64,000 bases of DNA from contig NZ_BJYT01000010.1 in the NCBI RefSeq assembly GCF_007991655.1, positions 150,173 through 214,172 of the forward strand, in the 5' to 3' direction. Source of the DNA: Segetibacter aerophilus. Lineage in GTDB: Bacteria; Bacteroidota; Bacteroidia; Chitinophagales; Chitinophagaceae. Below are positions 1-8,569 of the stretch, piece by piece (within the stretch, counting starts at the first letter, position 1; each line of letters opens with the position of its first letter). Under the pieces are notes generated by a model, which did no database searches, was not told the origin of the DNA, and worked only from the letters and a program-made list of their open reading frames with translations. The translations under genes were made by a program, and so were the position numbers.

Positions 1-6
1 AACAAG

Positions 7-432
7 TTATCTCAACCTGTCAAGGCTCTTCACCAGCTTATTATCTTTCCTAATGTTTATTGCAGCAAGCACAAAAAATATAGTCATCGCTATGGGTAGC
101 AAAGCACCCCAATAATACGTTCCTTTCACTGCACCATTTGCCTCTTCAAATTCGCTTATTTTCCATACTTCTAATGCAATCAATATTATTGAAGCAACTA
201 TTCCCAAACCAGTAAATTTCATTTGCGTAGAACGGTTTTTAAAAAGAAAGATTGCTATGACGGCTAGTACAGCAGCAATAATATCATTAGCAAACAAAAG
301 CAAACTTTCTGTCACCGTGTATTCCCTGGAAACGACGCCCGCAAAATTCTCTGCATAAATAGGCACCTCCGTTGTTAAAAAACCTGACCCTGCCGCAAGC
401 GCCAGCCAGATTGTTTGTACTCTTTGTATCAT
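7..432 (-). CDS. DUF4293 family integral membrane protein
   Basis: A 141-residue protein whose start, MIQRVQTIWLALAA, is the usual opening of the Bacteroidota DUF4293 family. It has about four hydrophobic segments (roughly residues 5-25, 43-63, 72-92 and 105-125) and a basic C-terminus, so it should sit in the inner membrane. The family has no assigned biochemical role. It is transcribed towards the left edge, downstream of glyA on the same strand, with an 86-base gap. It looks complete, with the stop codon at the left edge of the window. Family assignment is by recognition of the sequence; function is unknown. Confidence 0.8.
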   Translation of the reverse strand: MIQRVQTIWLALAAGSGFLTTEVPIYAENFAGVVSREYTVTESLLLFANDIIAAVLAVIAIFLFKNRSTQMKFTGLGIVASIILIALEVWKISEFEEANGAVKGTYYWGALLPIAMTIFFVLAAINIRKDNKLVKSLDRLR

Positions 433-518
433 TTAATATGTTTTATTTAGAATTGCTAATTGTCTTGTATTCATCAAAAAACTTAAAATTCGTCATTAAA
501 TAAATGCCGACACTCGTG

Positions 519-1799
519 TTATCCTAGTTCAGGATAGAGAGGAAATTGTTGCATGAATTCATTTACCTGTTTCTTAATGCTCCCTATAGTATTTTCATCA
601 TCGGCATTCATTAAAGCATTATCAATAGCGTTAACGACAAACTGCATGTGCTCCTCCTTCATACCGCGGGTTGTTATCGCGGGGACGCCCACCCGAATAC
701 CACTCGTTACAAAAGCGCTTTTATCATCATAAGGAACCATATTTTTATTGACCGTTATGTCTGCTTTCACCAACACGTTTTCAGCCTTTTTACCACTAAT
801 ATTCTTATTCCGCAAATCGATTAGCATAAGATGATTGTCTGTTCCCCCGCTAATTAGTTGATAATCCTTTTCAACAAAAGCTTTTGCCATTGCCTGCGAA
901 TTAGCCACTATTTGCTTTGCATACACTGTAAACTCATCCGAAAGTATTTCACCAAATGATATAGCTTTTGCAGCAATGATATGTTCAAGCGGGCCGCCTT
1001 GAGTACCAGGAAAAACGGCCATATCAAGCAAGTTACTCATCATGCGAATATTACCTTTTACATCCTTTACCCCAAATGGATTTTCGAAGTCTTTTTTCAT
1101 TAGAATAACTCCACCGCGAGGACCACGAAGCGTTTTATGTGTCGTGGAAGTAACAAAATGACAATGATCAAAAGGTGAGGCTAAGAGGCCTTTAGCAATT
1201 AATCCGGCTGGATGGGCCATATCACAAAAAACAAAAGCCCCTACTTCATCCGCCACTTTTCTAATTCTTGCAAAATCCCACTCGCGGCTATAGGCGCTTG
1301 CACCACAAATAATCATTTTAGGTTTCACTTCACGCGCTTTCGCTTCAAGCATTTCGTAGTCTACTACCCCACCCTCTCTTGTAACCCCATAAAAATGCGG
1401 TTCATACAATTTGCCACTGAAATTAACTGCACTTCCATGAGTAAGGTGGCCACCCATACTTAAATCGAGGCCAAGTATTGCATCGCCGGGTTGAAGCACG
1501 GCAAGCATAAGAGCAGCGTTGGCTTGAGCGCCGCTGTGCGGTTGCACATTCGCATACTCGCAATTAAAGATTTGCTTTAGCCTGTCAATTGCCAACTGTT
1601 CTACCTGGTCAACAATTTCGCAACCACCATAATATCTTTTACCGGGATAGCCTTCCGCATATTTATTTGTCAATACTGTCCCCATTGCCTGTATCACTTG
1701 CAGGCTGGCAAAATTTTCGGAAGCGATGAGCTCAATTCCATGTCGCTGCCGTTCAAGTTCTTTATTTATTAAGTCAAAAATTACTGTATCTCTTTGCAT
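519..1799 (-). CDS. glyA: Serine hydroxymethyltransferase
   Basis: Interconverts serine plus tetrahydrofolate and glycine plus 5,10-methylenetetrahydrofolate in the cytoplasm, the main source of one-carbon units. The 426-residue length is normal for bacterial GlyA. Visible signatures are LIASENF near residue 24, the glycine-rich KRYYGGC at 54-60, the HSGAQAN cofactor region near 88-94, and the PLP-binding lysine in [13 protein letters not shown] at about K222. The ATG at 1799 follows a Bacteroidota-type -7 element by about 20 bases, which supports this start. It is a single gene followed by the DUF4293 gene. Identification is secure. Confidence 0.97.
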   Translation of the reverse strand: MQRDTVIFDLINKELERQRHGIELIASENFASLQVIQAMGTVLTNKYAEGYPGKRYYGGCEIVDQVEQLAIDRLKQIFNCEYANVQPHSGAQANAALMLAVLQPGDAILGLDLSMGGHLTHGSAVNFSGKLYEPHFYGVTREGGVVDYEMLEAKAREVKPKMIICGASAYSREWDFARIRKVADEVGAFVFCDMAHPAGLIAKGLLASPFDHCHFVTSTTHKTLRGPRGGVILMKKDFENPFGVKDVKGNIRMMSNLLDMAVFPGTQGGPLEHIIAAKAISFGEILSDEFTVYAKQIVANSQAMAKAFVEKDYQLISGGTDNHLMLIDLRNKNISGKKAENVLVKADITVNKNMVPYDDKSAFVTSGIRVGVPAITTRGMKEEHMQFVVNAIDNALMNADDENTIGSIKKQVNEFMQQFPLYPELG

Positions 1800-1817
1800 G
1801 TAGCGGTTTTAAAGGCG

Positions 1818-1848
1818 CAAAAATAATCTTATTTGAATATATCCAATG
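1818..1848 (-). promoter_or_regulatory. Probable glyA promoter (Bacteroidota type)
   Basis: Reading the minus strand, TATTTTTG (1825-1818) matches the -7 consensus TAnnTTTG, with TTGG (1846-1843) about 17 bases upstream in the -33 position. Predicted transcription start is near 1812, giving a leader of about a dozen bases before the glyA ATG. Confidence 0.5.
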
Positions 1849-1940
1849 ACAACACCAATTCCGACACTCTCTGCAAGAATTGCTAATCTTTTAAGCTTAG
1901 GAGGGTGAAAGGTGCACAAAGGTATGCGGAAGAACGAATT

Positions 1941-1986
1941 GCGACGCAACGATGGCGCTATAGATACCAACAGTTTGGAAACAAAA
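1941..1986 (+). repeat. Dispersed intergenic repeat, copy 1 (extended form)
   Basis: Contains GCGACGCAAC followed by a block ending AACAGTTTGGAAACAAA. The copy at 3971-4020 has the same core and nearly the same right-hand block (AACAGTTTGGACACAAA), so these two copies are alike over about 45 bases. It lies in the divergent gap between glyA and the nucleotidyltransferase gene. Confidence 0.6.
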
Positions 1987-2192
1987 ACATGTGAGAGAAC
2001 GCATACAAGTGGAAGCAGCCTTAAGGTCAACAGACGCTTGCACTGGATATTTCCCATTCCTCTATAAATCGAGCACCAATTTTGTCTGATAAAAAAATTG
2101 TTATTTTACAACCCTGATGTAAAAAAGTGGAAGCACTGTTGATACGACATTGGCGGGAAAGTGTGAACGAATACGTCAGATAAAGACCATAC

Positions 2193-3185
2193 ATGAAAGC
2201 AATTATTCCTGTAGCCGGGGCGGGGGCTAAATTAAGACCTCACACTTATACCCAACCCAAGGCGCTGATACCGATAGCCGGAAAAACAATCCTAAGTTTT
2301 ATAGTTGACCAGTTGCACGAGGGGGGCATTACTGAATTCATTTTTATTATTGGATACCTGGGCGAAAAAATTCAGGATTACGTAAAGTTTGCCTTTCCTC
2401 ATATTACGTATCATTTTGTACAGCAGACCGAACGTTGGGGAACAGGTCATGCAATAGAACTAACGCGTGAAATTGTAGGCGACGACGAAGTATTTGTAGC
2501 ACTGGGAGACACAATTTGCGAGTACGATGTAAAGGAGATGATCAACAGTCCTTACAGCATGCTCGGCGTAAAAAAGGTAGATGATCCAAGAAATTTCGGT
2601 GTTGCGGAAATGGGATTAGATGGTTTTATTGAGCACGTTGTAGAGAAGCCTACTATTCCTAAAAGCAATCTTGCCTTGGTGGGTTTGTATAAAATAAAGG
2701 AGACAGCTTTTATGTACGGTTGCCTGAAGCACCTGTTTGAGGAAAACATTAAGACCCAGGGTGAATACAGCCTTACAGATGCCCTCGATTTTATGATAAA
2801 ACGTGGAGCCAAGTTTAAAGCTTTTAAGGTGAAAAATTGGTTTGACTGTGGTAAGAAAGACACTTTGCTTGAAAGCAACGCAACCCTGCTCAAAAAGTCC
2901 GGTGGGAATGTTACTGACAGTCATACTTTTAAAGGAACCATTATTATTCCCCCGGTTAGTATTGCACCCAACTGCAGTATAAAAGATTCTATAATAGGAC
3001 CGCATGTGGCTATCGGCGCAAATACCAAAATAGAACAGTCAATTGTTCGCGAGAGCATTATTGGATCTTACACGAATTTATTTGAAGTTGTTTTAGATAA
3101 CTCTCTCATTGGCAGCGACGCTTCCGTAAAAGGGTTGAGCCGAAGCTTAAATATTGGTGACAATACTGAAATAGAATTTGGCTAA
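2193..3185 (+). CDS. Sugar nucleotidyltransferase with left-handed beta-helix tail
   Basis: Transfers a nucleotidyl group to a sugar 1-phosphate, supplying an activated sugar for glycan or polysaccharide synthesis. The N-terminal NTP-transferase domain (about 1-235) has the nucleotide-binding loop GAGAKLRPHTYTQPKAL, a variant of GxGxRLxPxT, plus GTGHAI, ALGDTI and WFDCGK. The C-terminal region (about 245-330) has the hexapeptide-like repeats of a beta-helix (IIPPVSIAPNCSIKDSIIGPHVAIGANTK). At 330 residues it fits the long archaeal/bacterial glucose-1-phosphate thymidylyltransferase-like group. Nothing adjacent fixes the sugar or nucleotide, so substrate is unknown. It is transcribed alone, divergent from glyA. 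Confidence 0.85.
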   Translation: MKAIIPVAGAGAKLRPHTYTQPKALIPIAGKTILSFIVDQLHEGGITEFIFIIGYLGEKIQDYVKFAFPHITYHFVQQTERWGTGHAIELTREIVGDDEVFVALGDTICEYDVKEMINSPYSMLGVKKVDDPRNFGVAEMGLDGFIEHVVEKPTIPKSNLALVGLYKIKETAFMYGCLKHLFEENIKTQGEYSLTDALDFMIKRGAKFKAFKVKNWFDCGKKDTLLESNATLLKKSGGNVTDSHTFKGTIIIPPVSIAPNCSIKDSIIGPHVAIGANTKIEQSIVRESIIGSYTNLFEVVLDNSLIGSDASVKGLSRSLNIGDNTEIEFG

Positions 3186-3205
3186 GTGAATGGTATGAAA
3201 GCCGC

Positions 3206-3892
3206 CTACTTAAATTCTGAATCAGGAACGCCTTTATTGATCGTGTAAGAAGAATAGGTGATCTCTACTTTCCCTTTCCTGTTTTTCATATTTTGTTTTG
3301 CCGGCTCGTCTGTATCAAACTCCATTGTTACGCCTTTTGGAATTTTATAGTTTTTTGTATTGAAAGCAAAAATCACTTTATCAGGGAGTCCGAAATCAGC
3401 AAACTTGCCGTAATTCATTTCCATTTCAAAGGTTCCGTTTTCCCGGGTCGTTGTGTTAGTTTTTCTTATCAGAAGATTTGCTTCGTCTACGTATAAAGTG
3501 GTTAGTACCACGTCACTATTTTCGTCGTTAGGGAGAAGTTTGATCAACTTTACTTTTGTTCCGTTAATGATACTTTCACCTGTTGGAATTGCAGTAAAAC
3601 TTTCGGTAGAAAGCAGGGAACTCATGTTGAAAGAGATGCCGCCTTTAGGCAGAATTGAAATGCCCTTGCTGCGCCTAATCCTGAATTGGTTCGGGCGTTT
3701 ATAGTAGACCTTTATTTTTCCGGCAGGGGCTTTTATAAAAGCCACGTCTGTCTTCATGCTGCCCTCTGCTACGTAATCGTTCACTTTATCGAGCTTCGCT
3801 TTAACCCGCTTAATCAGAGCACTGGCGTCTTGTGCGGATGCGGCTACTCCTGATACAATAAAAACAAGTAGTACAATTATTAATTTTTTCAT
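3206..3892 (-). CDS. LolA-like outer membrane lipoprotein-sorting protein
   Basis: A 228-residue secreted protein with a clear signal peptide (MKKLIIVLLVFIVSGVAASAQ) and the LolA/LppX fold pattern: ALIKRVKAKLDKVNDYVAEGSMKTDV, a beta-rich body, and VYYKRPNQFRIRR. Proteins of this type carry lipids or lipoproteins through the periplasm. The start was placed at 3892 because it directly precedes the signal peptide; a longer frame to 4018 would run through an intergenic repeat. It follows the ABC-2 permease gene on the same strand, separated by that repeat. The exact cargo is unknown. Confidence 0.75.
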   Translation of the reverse strand: MKKLIIVLLVFIVSGVAASAQDASALIKRVKAKLDKVNDYVAEGSMKTDVAFIKAPAGKIKVYYKRPNQFRIRRSKGISILPKGGISFNMSSLLSTESFTAIPTGESIINGTKVKLIKLLPNDENSDVVLTTLYVDEANLLIRKTNTTTRENGTFEMEMNYGKFADFGLPDKVIFAFNTKNYKIPKGVTMEFDTDEPAKQNMKNRKGKVEITYSSYTINKGVPDSEFK

Positions 3893-3970
3893 TTCTATAA
3901 TTTGAGCTTGAATAAATATTAAAAGCAGCTTAGTGTTAGAATAAAGGCTCAATAAAGAACCTCCTGCTAA

Positions 3971-4020
3971 AGAGTGCGACGCAACAATGCTGCGGTAGTT
4001 TGAACAGTTTGGACACAAAT
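3971..4020 (+). repeat. Dispersed intergenic repeat, copy 2 (extended form)
   Basis: AAGAGTGCGACGCAACAATG followed by a block ending AACAGTTTGGACACAAA. It is the close partner of the copy at 1941-1986 and lies between the ABC permease gene and the LolA-like gene. Confidence 0.65.
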
Positions 4021-4027
4021 TTTCAAA

Positions 4028-4903
4028 TTAGCTTAAAACATCTTTTTTCTTGAATACTACTATTGAAGCCACTAACAATCCTACAATATGCAATACCAGT
4101 ATTCCTGCGGCCTGCAACACCCTGCCTACATTTTGAATGGAGCCTACTATCGCTTCGTTTTCAGCGTTTACTTTCACATCGAAAAATCCTTTCCAACCAA
4201 TCATTTGGGTCGTAAAAAGGTAAGGTTTGATTTTATTGAAAATGGGGATATCGAGCGTGCTTAAAATAGTAAAGACAACAATAATACTCATGGTTGCTAC
4301 GATTGGACCAATAGAATTTTCTGCAAAAATGGATAGAAAAAAACCAAGCGAGGCCACCGTCAACATTGCTAAGGCCGCAAAACCAAAGGCGCAAACATAC
4401 CGCCAGAAAATATCACTACTCTTTAGCTGAACCACGTAACCACTCTTTAAATTGAGCATATCGTCTGTACCAAAAATTGCCATGGAAACAAACAAAGCAA
4501 GGATGGCCATAAACATGAGCAACATAATGGTATAAATGGATGCAGCAAGAAATTTAGCAAGGATGATTTCGGTGCGACTAACAGGCTTTGTAAGCAGCAA
4601 ACGCAGCGTGCCCATGTTGGCTTCTCCGGAAATAAGGTCGGCCGCTATAAGTGTAATCAGCAAGGGCACATGCACCAGCAAGAGCTGAAGGATTATGTAG
4701 CAAACCAAATAACCATTTAAAATGTTTCCTTCTATGCTGAACGACGCCGACAGGTCTCGCAACATAAATTCGATGTACATATTCCCATCGAGCTTAAGAC
4801 CGAACTGAATAATGCCAACGAGGGCAGCAATGGCTGCAAAACTGATATAGGTCCGCGGCCGTTTAAAGATCTTAAACAACTCAATTTGCAATAGCTGCCA
4901 CAT
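4028..4903 (-). CDS. ABC-2 type transporter permease
   Basis: Membrane half of an ABC exporter, 291 residues with about six hydrophobic spans (near 18-36, 66-90, 112-138, 168-190, 200-222 and 262-284). The MGTLRLLLTKPVSRTEIILAKFL stretch near 97-119 is typical of ABC-2 permeases of the NatB/CcmB-like kind. The start overlaps the end of the upstream ATPase gene by 23 bases, so the two are translationally coupled and form one transporter. The substrate cannot be read from sequence. Confidence 0.85.
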   Translation of the reverse strand: MWQLLQIELFKIFKRPRTYISFAAIAALVGIIQFGLKLDGNMYIEFMLRDLSASFSIEGNILNGYLVCYIILQLLLVHVPLLITLIAADLISGEANMGTLRLLLTKPVSRTEIILAKFLAASIYTIMLLMFMAILALFVSMAIFGTDDMLNLKSGYVVQLKSSDIFWRYVCAFGFAALAMLTVASLGFFLSIFAENSIGPIVATMSIIVVFTILSTLDIPIFNKIKPYLFTTQMIGWKGFFDVKVNAENEAIVGSIQNVGRVLQAAGILVLHIVGLLVASIVVFKKKDVLS

Positions 4904-5819
4904 GTTCGTTACTTGTTGTAAGCTGTAAAAAATAATCTTCTAAAGAATGCCGTGGCTGAAACGATAATACTGGTATTTGCATTTGCACGAGCTCCAGGTG
5001 AAAGGTTGGAATGTCGGCCTTATCCATTTTTAAAACAATCGTATTTTGTCTTGCAGGCTGCAAGTGCGACGACCATGGGCTTTGCTGTAATTGCTGAATT
5101 GCTTTTTCATTGTCCAATGTTTCCAGCTCTACAAGTGTTTCCGCAGGATCAAATAATTCTGATGCATTTCCCTCGACAAGCTTTTTACCTTTATTGATGA
5201 TTAATAGGCGATTTGCAATAAGTTGTATTTCGCTGAGCAAGTGCGAGGAAACGACTACTGTCTTTCCCAATTCTTTGCTTAACCGAAGGATTAAATTTCT
5301 TACATCAGCAATTCCCTGCGGGTCTAAACCATTGGTTGGCTCATCAAGAATAATCAGTTTGGGATCATGTACCAAAGCAATAGCTATTCCCAAACGCTGC
5401 TTCATTCCCTGGCTAAACGTTTTTACTTTACTACTGGCCCGATCTTGCAGACCAACAACGGCCAACTGATCCAGGAGTTGTGATCTTGTAAGCTTTGCTC
5501 CGCCGCTGATCTTTGAAAAGAGTTGAATGTTTTCAAGTGCTGTTAAATACTTATAAACGTCTGGCTTTTCTATTACAGCACCTGCTTGCCTTAAGATCTC
5601 TTTTTGATGAGTAAACAGGTCCATTTCAAATATTTCAATTCTTCCCTCCGTTGGTTTAACCAGCGACAAAAGCATTCGAATGGTGGTGGATTTACCCGCC
5701 CCATTCTGACCTAAAAAACCATAAACATCTCCGGGATTAACTGTAAATGAAAGATTGTCTACCGCAACAATATCCTTAAAATGCTTGGAAAGATTAGTGA
5801 CCTTAATTACAGGAAGCAT
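4881..5819 (-). CDS. ABC transporter ATP-binding protein
   Basis: Nucleotide-binding half of the exporter encoded with the permease at 4028-4903. Visible motifs are Walker A GQNGAGKS (about residues 38-45), the signature SQGMKQRLGIA (about 136-146), Walker B LIILDEPTNGLDP (about 155-167) and the H-loop VVSSHLL. The roughly 90-residue extension after the ATPase domain is usual for the NatA-like group. A winged-helix regulator gene lies about 107 bases upstream on the same strand, and a perfect inverted repeat abuts the ATG, which suggests regulated expression. Identification as an ABC ATPase is secure; substrate is unknown. Confidence 0.93.
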   Translation of the reverse strand: MLPVIKVTNLSKHFKDIVAVDNLSFTVNPGDVYGFLGQNGAGKSTTIRMLLSLVKPTEGRIEIFEMDLFTHQKEILRQAGAVIEKPDVYKYLTALENIQLFSKISGGAKLTRSQLLDQLAVVGLQDRASSKVKTFSQGMKQRLGIAIALVHDPKLIILDEPTNGLDPQGIADVRNLILRLSKELGKTVVVSSHLLSEIQLIANRLLIINKGKKLVEGNASELFDPAETLVELETLDNEKAIQQLQQSPWSSHLQPARQNTIVLKMDKADIPTFHLELVQMQIPVLSFQPRHSLEDYFLQLTTSNEHVAAIAN

Positions 5820-5844
5820 GTGTATATAACAAGAAAGTATACAC
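5820..5844. promoter_or_regulatory. Inverted repeat abutting the ABC ATPase start (candidate operator)
   Basis: Perfect 7-base arms GTGTATA (5820-5826) and TATACAC (5838-5844) separated by 11 bases, directly next to the ATG at 5819. The adjacent winged-helix regulator (5927-6217) is the obvious candidate to bind it. Assignment as an operator is inference. Confidence 0.4.
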
Positions 5845-5926
5845 TTAGTTGAAAGGAGCAGAATAATTGAATTGTTAATTCAGAAAAGCCAGTGGATGGA
5901 AGTAGCCCCGGTAATGGGTGAGGTAA

Positions 5927-6217
5927 TTATTTGCCTACTTGCAAATATTCCTGCAGCGCTTTTACATAGTTTTCAAAAGCTTCAATTCCCTTTGGTGTGA
6001 CTTTGCAAGTGGTAAGGGGATAGTTGTCTTTAAACTGCTTATTTACTTCGATATAGCCTGATTCCTTGAGCTTTTGTACCTGCACGCTTAGGTTGCCGGC
6101 AGTAGAGTTCGTTTTTTCTTTGATGAATGTAAACTCAGCCTCCTTAACACTTATAAGCAAACTCATAACTGCCAGGCGTAACTGTGAATGTAGTATGGGA
6201 TCAAGTTCTTTAAACAC
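5927..6217 (-). CDS. Winged-helix transcriptional regulator
   Basis: A 96-residue protein made almost entirely of a winged helix-turn-helix domain of the HTH_34/ArsR-MarR-like type: LDPILHSQLRLAVMSLL, then EFTFIKEKTNSTAGNLSVQVQKLKESGYIEV as recognition helix and wing entry, ending in a helix suited to dimerisation. It overlaps the upstream membrane-protein gene by 8 bases, so they are co-transcribed, and the ABC exporter genes follow. This arrangement, a small regulator with membrane proteins ahead of an ABC-2 exporter, suggests control of the exporter. The inducer is unknown. Confidence 0.8.
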   Translation of the reverse strand: MFKELDPILHSQLRLAVMSLLISVKEAEFTFIKEKTNSTAGNLSVQVQKLKESGYIEVNKQFKDNYPLTTCKVTPKGIEAFENYVKALQEYLQVGK

Positions 6218-6842
6218 CTGCGCTCTGATTTAATTTCCTGCCTGTTAATTTTTTAAACTCCCTGTTTGCAATATGTCCCGGTATAATGTATCCAACTAAC
6301 ACTGCGCCAGCATGCAATAACATCACCACTTCAAACTTTGTCTGGAACAGCGCAATAAAGCCAAAAGCCCAGGTAATAAACGAAGCAATAACAGACGGTT
6401 TAAAGTCTAGCGCGGTACCATAGATAAGTATCCAAAAACCATACAATCCTATTAACAAAGCAAAACCCTTAGCAGGACCAACGCCAAGGTTAATAGCAAA
6501 TATGTTAAACATGATACAAATGAAGAACCCGGCATTCAACTTTTCAAAAAGCGTCTTCGTATAAGTCTTAACTCTTGTTGTTCTTTTCATCAAAAACACT
6601 TTCACAAGCTCAACCACCATCACGATAAGTGTAACTGCCCCGAACATATTCCAGAAGAAAAAAATGTCGAACCATTTGTAGCGGAGATTTATGACCGTTA
6701 GTATAGATGCTGCAAACAACATCCAGCCCCAGGCAATCCAGCCTTTGCCATCGTCTTTTTGCTCATGCTTTGCAGTATTAATCATCTGCTGTATAATCAT
6801 CAAACTCTCTTCCTGGCTCAGCTCTTTTTCGTTGTCGTGCAT
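6210..6842 (-). CDS. Conserved integral membrane protein
   Basis: A 210-residue protein with a short polar N-terminus (EKELSQEESLMIIQQMINTAKHEQKDDGKG) followed by about six hydrophobic segments. The end of the last span reads GYIIPGHIANREFKK. I do not recognise a named family. It is a paralogue of the frameshifted gene immediately upstream: the ESL..IQQMI.TAK start, the WGW motif in the first span, RVKT in the middle and YIIPG near the end are all shared. It overlaps the winged-helix gene by 8 bases. It may sense or assist the ABC exporter, but this is inference. Confidence 0.7.
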   Translation of the reverse strand: MHDNEKELSQEESLMIIQQMINTAKHEQKDDGKGWIAWGWMLFAASILTVINLRYKWFDIFFFWNMFGAVTLIVMVVELVKVFLMKRTTRVKTYTKTLFEKLNAGFFICIMFNIFAINLGVGPAKGFALLIGLYGFWILIYGTALDFKPSVIASFITWAFGFIALFQTKFEVVMLLHAGAVLVGYIIPGHIANREFKKLTGRKLNQSAGV

Positions 6843-6845
6843 GGT

Positions 6846-7435
6846 CTATAATTTTTGTTTCCTGTATTGACTTCTTAATAAATATCCTGGTATAAGATAG
6901 CTGATAGATATAGCAAAAGCAGCTAACAAAATTTGCAAAGAATAATCTAAGAACGGGGCAATTGCTACTAAAACTAAACAAATACCACCCCCAATTCTCA
7001 TAGGCCTAAATGAAAGTATGCTCCCCGAAATATATGTTCCGATACTATATAACATGATATAAAAAGGAAAACAATATTGCCAGCCATTTTGACAAATACG
7101 ATTGCCAAAGCGAGGTATGAAAATCCGAGTATGAACCAAATGAAGCCGATCGTTTCGCCTATAAAAGTTTTTACCCGCTGCTGTTTCCTTTGCTTACGGA
7201 TAAATATGAAATGCAACAGCAGTGCAACAGGCGTTACAAGCCACGCATAGTAATGATGTGGGTAGTTTGCAATGACCAATAAGTAATACTGTAATAGACA
7301 ACCAACAAAGGTGGCCCAGCCCCATAAGAGAAAAAAATGACTATTGTCGCTTATAGAACTTTTTGTTGTTTCGATCATCGACCGTATCAGCTGAAGGCTT
7401 TCTGCCGGGGAAAAATCTTTGTTGCTTGTACTCAT
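6846..7435 (-). pseudogene. Frameshifted paralogue of the 6210-6842 membrane protein
   Basis: The frame from 7435 encodes MSTSNKDFSPAESLQLIRSM and three or four membrane spans, then stops at 6998. A second frame ending at 6846 continues the same protein (a last span followed by SYLIPGYLLRSQYRKQKL). Compared with the 210-residue paralogue downstream, the two pieces together make one protein of about 196 residues. The frames join at the A5-GG-A4 tract (7061-7071 on the plus strand), consistent with loss of one base. This could be a real inactivating mutation, a homopolymer sequencing error, or slippage. Codon usage looks normal in both pieces, so any inactivation is recent. Confidence 0.7.
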
Positions 7436-7466
7436 TGCGCAAATATGAATTTGATTTTGTAAACAA

Positions 7467-7501
7467 GAACAAATGCTTAATTAATTATCAAGCATTTGTT
7501 C
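7467..7501. promoter_or_regulatory. Perfect 12-base inverted repeat (operator or hairpin)
   Basis: GAACAAATGCTT (7467-7478) and AAGCATTTGTTC (7490-7501) flank an 11-base AT-only-plus-C loop. It lies between the TPR-protein stop (7520) and the start of the membrane-protein gene (7435). It could terminate the first gene, but there is no strong T-run, or act as an operator for the regulator-containing operon downstream. Confidence 0.45.
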
Positions 7502-7519
7502 AACTACAGTATGTGACTA

Positions 7520-8158
7520 TTATGATTTGCTTTGTTCAAGCATTTGCTCAGTCGATTTTTCTCCCCAGTTAGGATAGAGGCTACCCGCTGGTTTGTATGT
7601 TTTAAACAGCTCAAGCGATTTTTCAAATAAAGGCTTTGCCTTATCTTTTCCACCTCCAAATTCTTTTGGCGTACCAAACAAGTTTTGACCTTCTAAAAAG
7701 TAAACGCGCGGGTTATTAGGTTCTAATTGCTTCGCCATCTCACGGTTAGAATTTACACTCGCTCCATACTGTTGCCAACGTGTCGCCGGATCTACCAACA
7801 TTTTTAAGGTGGCGCTCATGCTCTTCAATAAAAATATTTCTGAATTTTTAGGCTCAATGGTTTCAGCTTTAGCAATTAAAGCATCTGCTTTTTCTGCCAC
7901 TTCATCTTTGTTTGCTTTGGTATCTGAAAAGCCTCTTAAAATATGCGAAAGTGCAGCGTAATAATAAGGAAGCCACTGTGTTTTCTCTGCATCCGCTATT
8001 CGCTCAAAAGATGCAGCAAGACTTACATAATCGTCAGGGTTTTTCAAAGAGTCAAACTTTGCAAGGTTTGTTTTCATTGTCTGCTCATAGCGAGCGCTTT
8101 GAGCAAAAAGGCTATGCGCGCTTACCAACAATGCGACTGATAGAATGAATGTTTTCAT
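7520..8158 (-). CDS. Secreted TPR-like protein of unknown function
   Basis: A 212-residue exported protein. The N-terminal MKTFILSVALLVSAHSLFAQ is a signal peptide with a typical Bacteroidota AQ cleavage site. The rest is helical, with tetratricopeptide-like segments (LPYYYAALSHILRGF, AKAETIEPKNSEIFLLKSM, AKQLEPNNPRVYFLEGQNLFG). No catalytic motif is visible. It follows the 2TM protein gene by 7 bases and lies downstream of the TonB-dependent receptor gene, so these may form one operon with a role at the outer membrane. Function is unknown. Confidence 0.7.
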   Translation of the reverse strand: MKTFILSVALLVSAHSLFAQSARYEQTMKTNLAKFDSLKNPDDYVSLAASFERIADAEKTQWLPYYYAALSHILRGFSDTKANKDEVAEKADALIAKAETIEPKNSEIFLLKSMSATLKMLVDPATRWQQYGASVNSNREMAKQLEPNNPRVYFLEGQNLFGTPKEFGGGKDKAKPLFEKSLELFKTYKPAGSLYPNWGEKSTEQMLEQSKS

Positions 8159-8165
8159 GATGTTT

Positions 8166-8474
8166 TTAATTTTTTTCTTGATTTTTTAATTTCTCGTACT
8201 CTCTTTCTGTTGAAAATAAACTAGTACCATGATAGGCATGAAAATACTGCGTGGCAATGCCGATACCCCAACCTAGAAGTGGCCAAATTGGCCAGAAATA
8301 ACTTCCGGGACCGGAGCTAAAATACCAGATGGCAATCAGCATACAGTTGACTGTTGCATAGGAGAAGATACCAATCTTAAAAGCGGCTCTTCTTCTGGCA
8401 ATTTGCCAAAGTTCATTGTCCCTTACATTGGCATCTCCGGTTGTTCTGCTAAGTGGAAACGCTTCGTCTTGCAT
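8166..8474 (-). CDS. 2TM domain-containing small membrane protein
   Basis: 102 residues. The pattern of a charged N-terminus, two close hydrophobic segments (about 33-53 and 58-78) joined by a Trp/Pro-rich turn (YFWPIWPLLGWGIGIATQYFHAY), then a charged tail matches the 2TM domain family common in Bacteroidota. Some family members are fused to histidine kinases, but this one stands alone. It has an ATG at 8474 and is 7 bases from the TPR gene. No specific role is known. Confidence 0.7.
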   Translation of the reverse strand: MQDEAFPLSRTTGDANVRDNELWQIARRRAAFKIGIFSYATVNCMLIAIWYFSSGPGSYFWPIWPLLGWGIGIATQYFHAYHGTSLFSTEREYEKLKNQEKN

Positions 8475-8569
8475 GTTTTTTGAGTTTTATATTTTGATAT
8501 AATTATTCCTTTAAACCTCTGGAACTAAAATTTTATTTTACTTTTTTCCCGCTTTACAACTATCCTCAA

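Noticed and set aside
1809..2057. An 82-codon frame on the minus strand between glyA and the nucleotidyltransferase gene
   Set aside because: It runs through the glyA promoter and a copy of the dispersed repeat, has no recognisable domain and no similarity to known families that I can see.
2193..3185. Assignment of the nucleotidyltransferase to the inositol-lipid pathway
   Set aside because: It resembles sugar nucleotidyltransferases, not inositol-phosphate enzymes, and lies more than 20 kb from the lipid locus.
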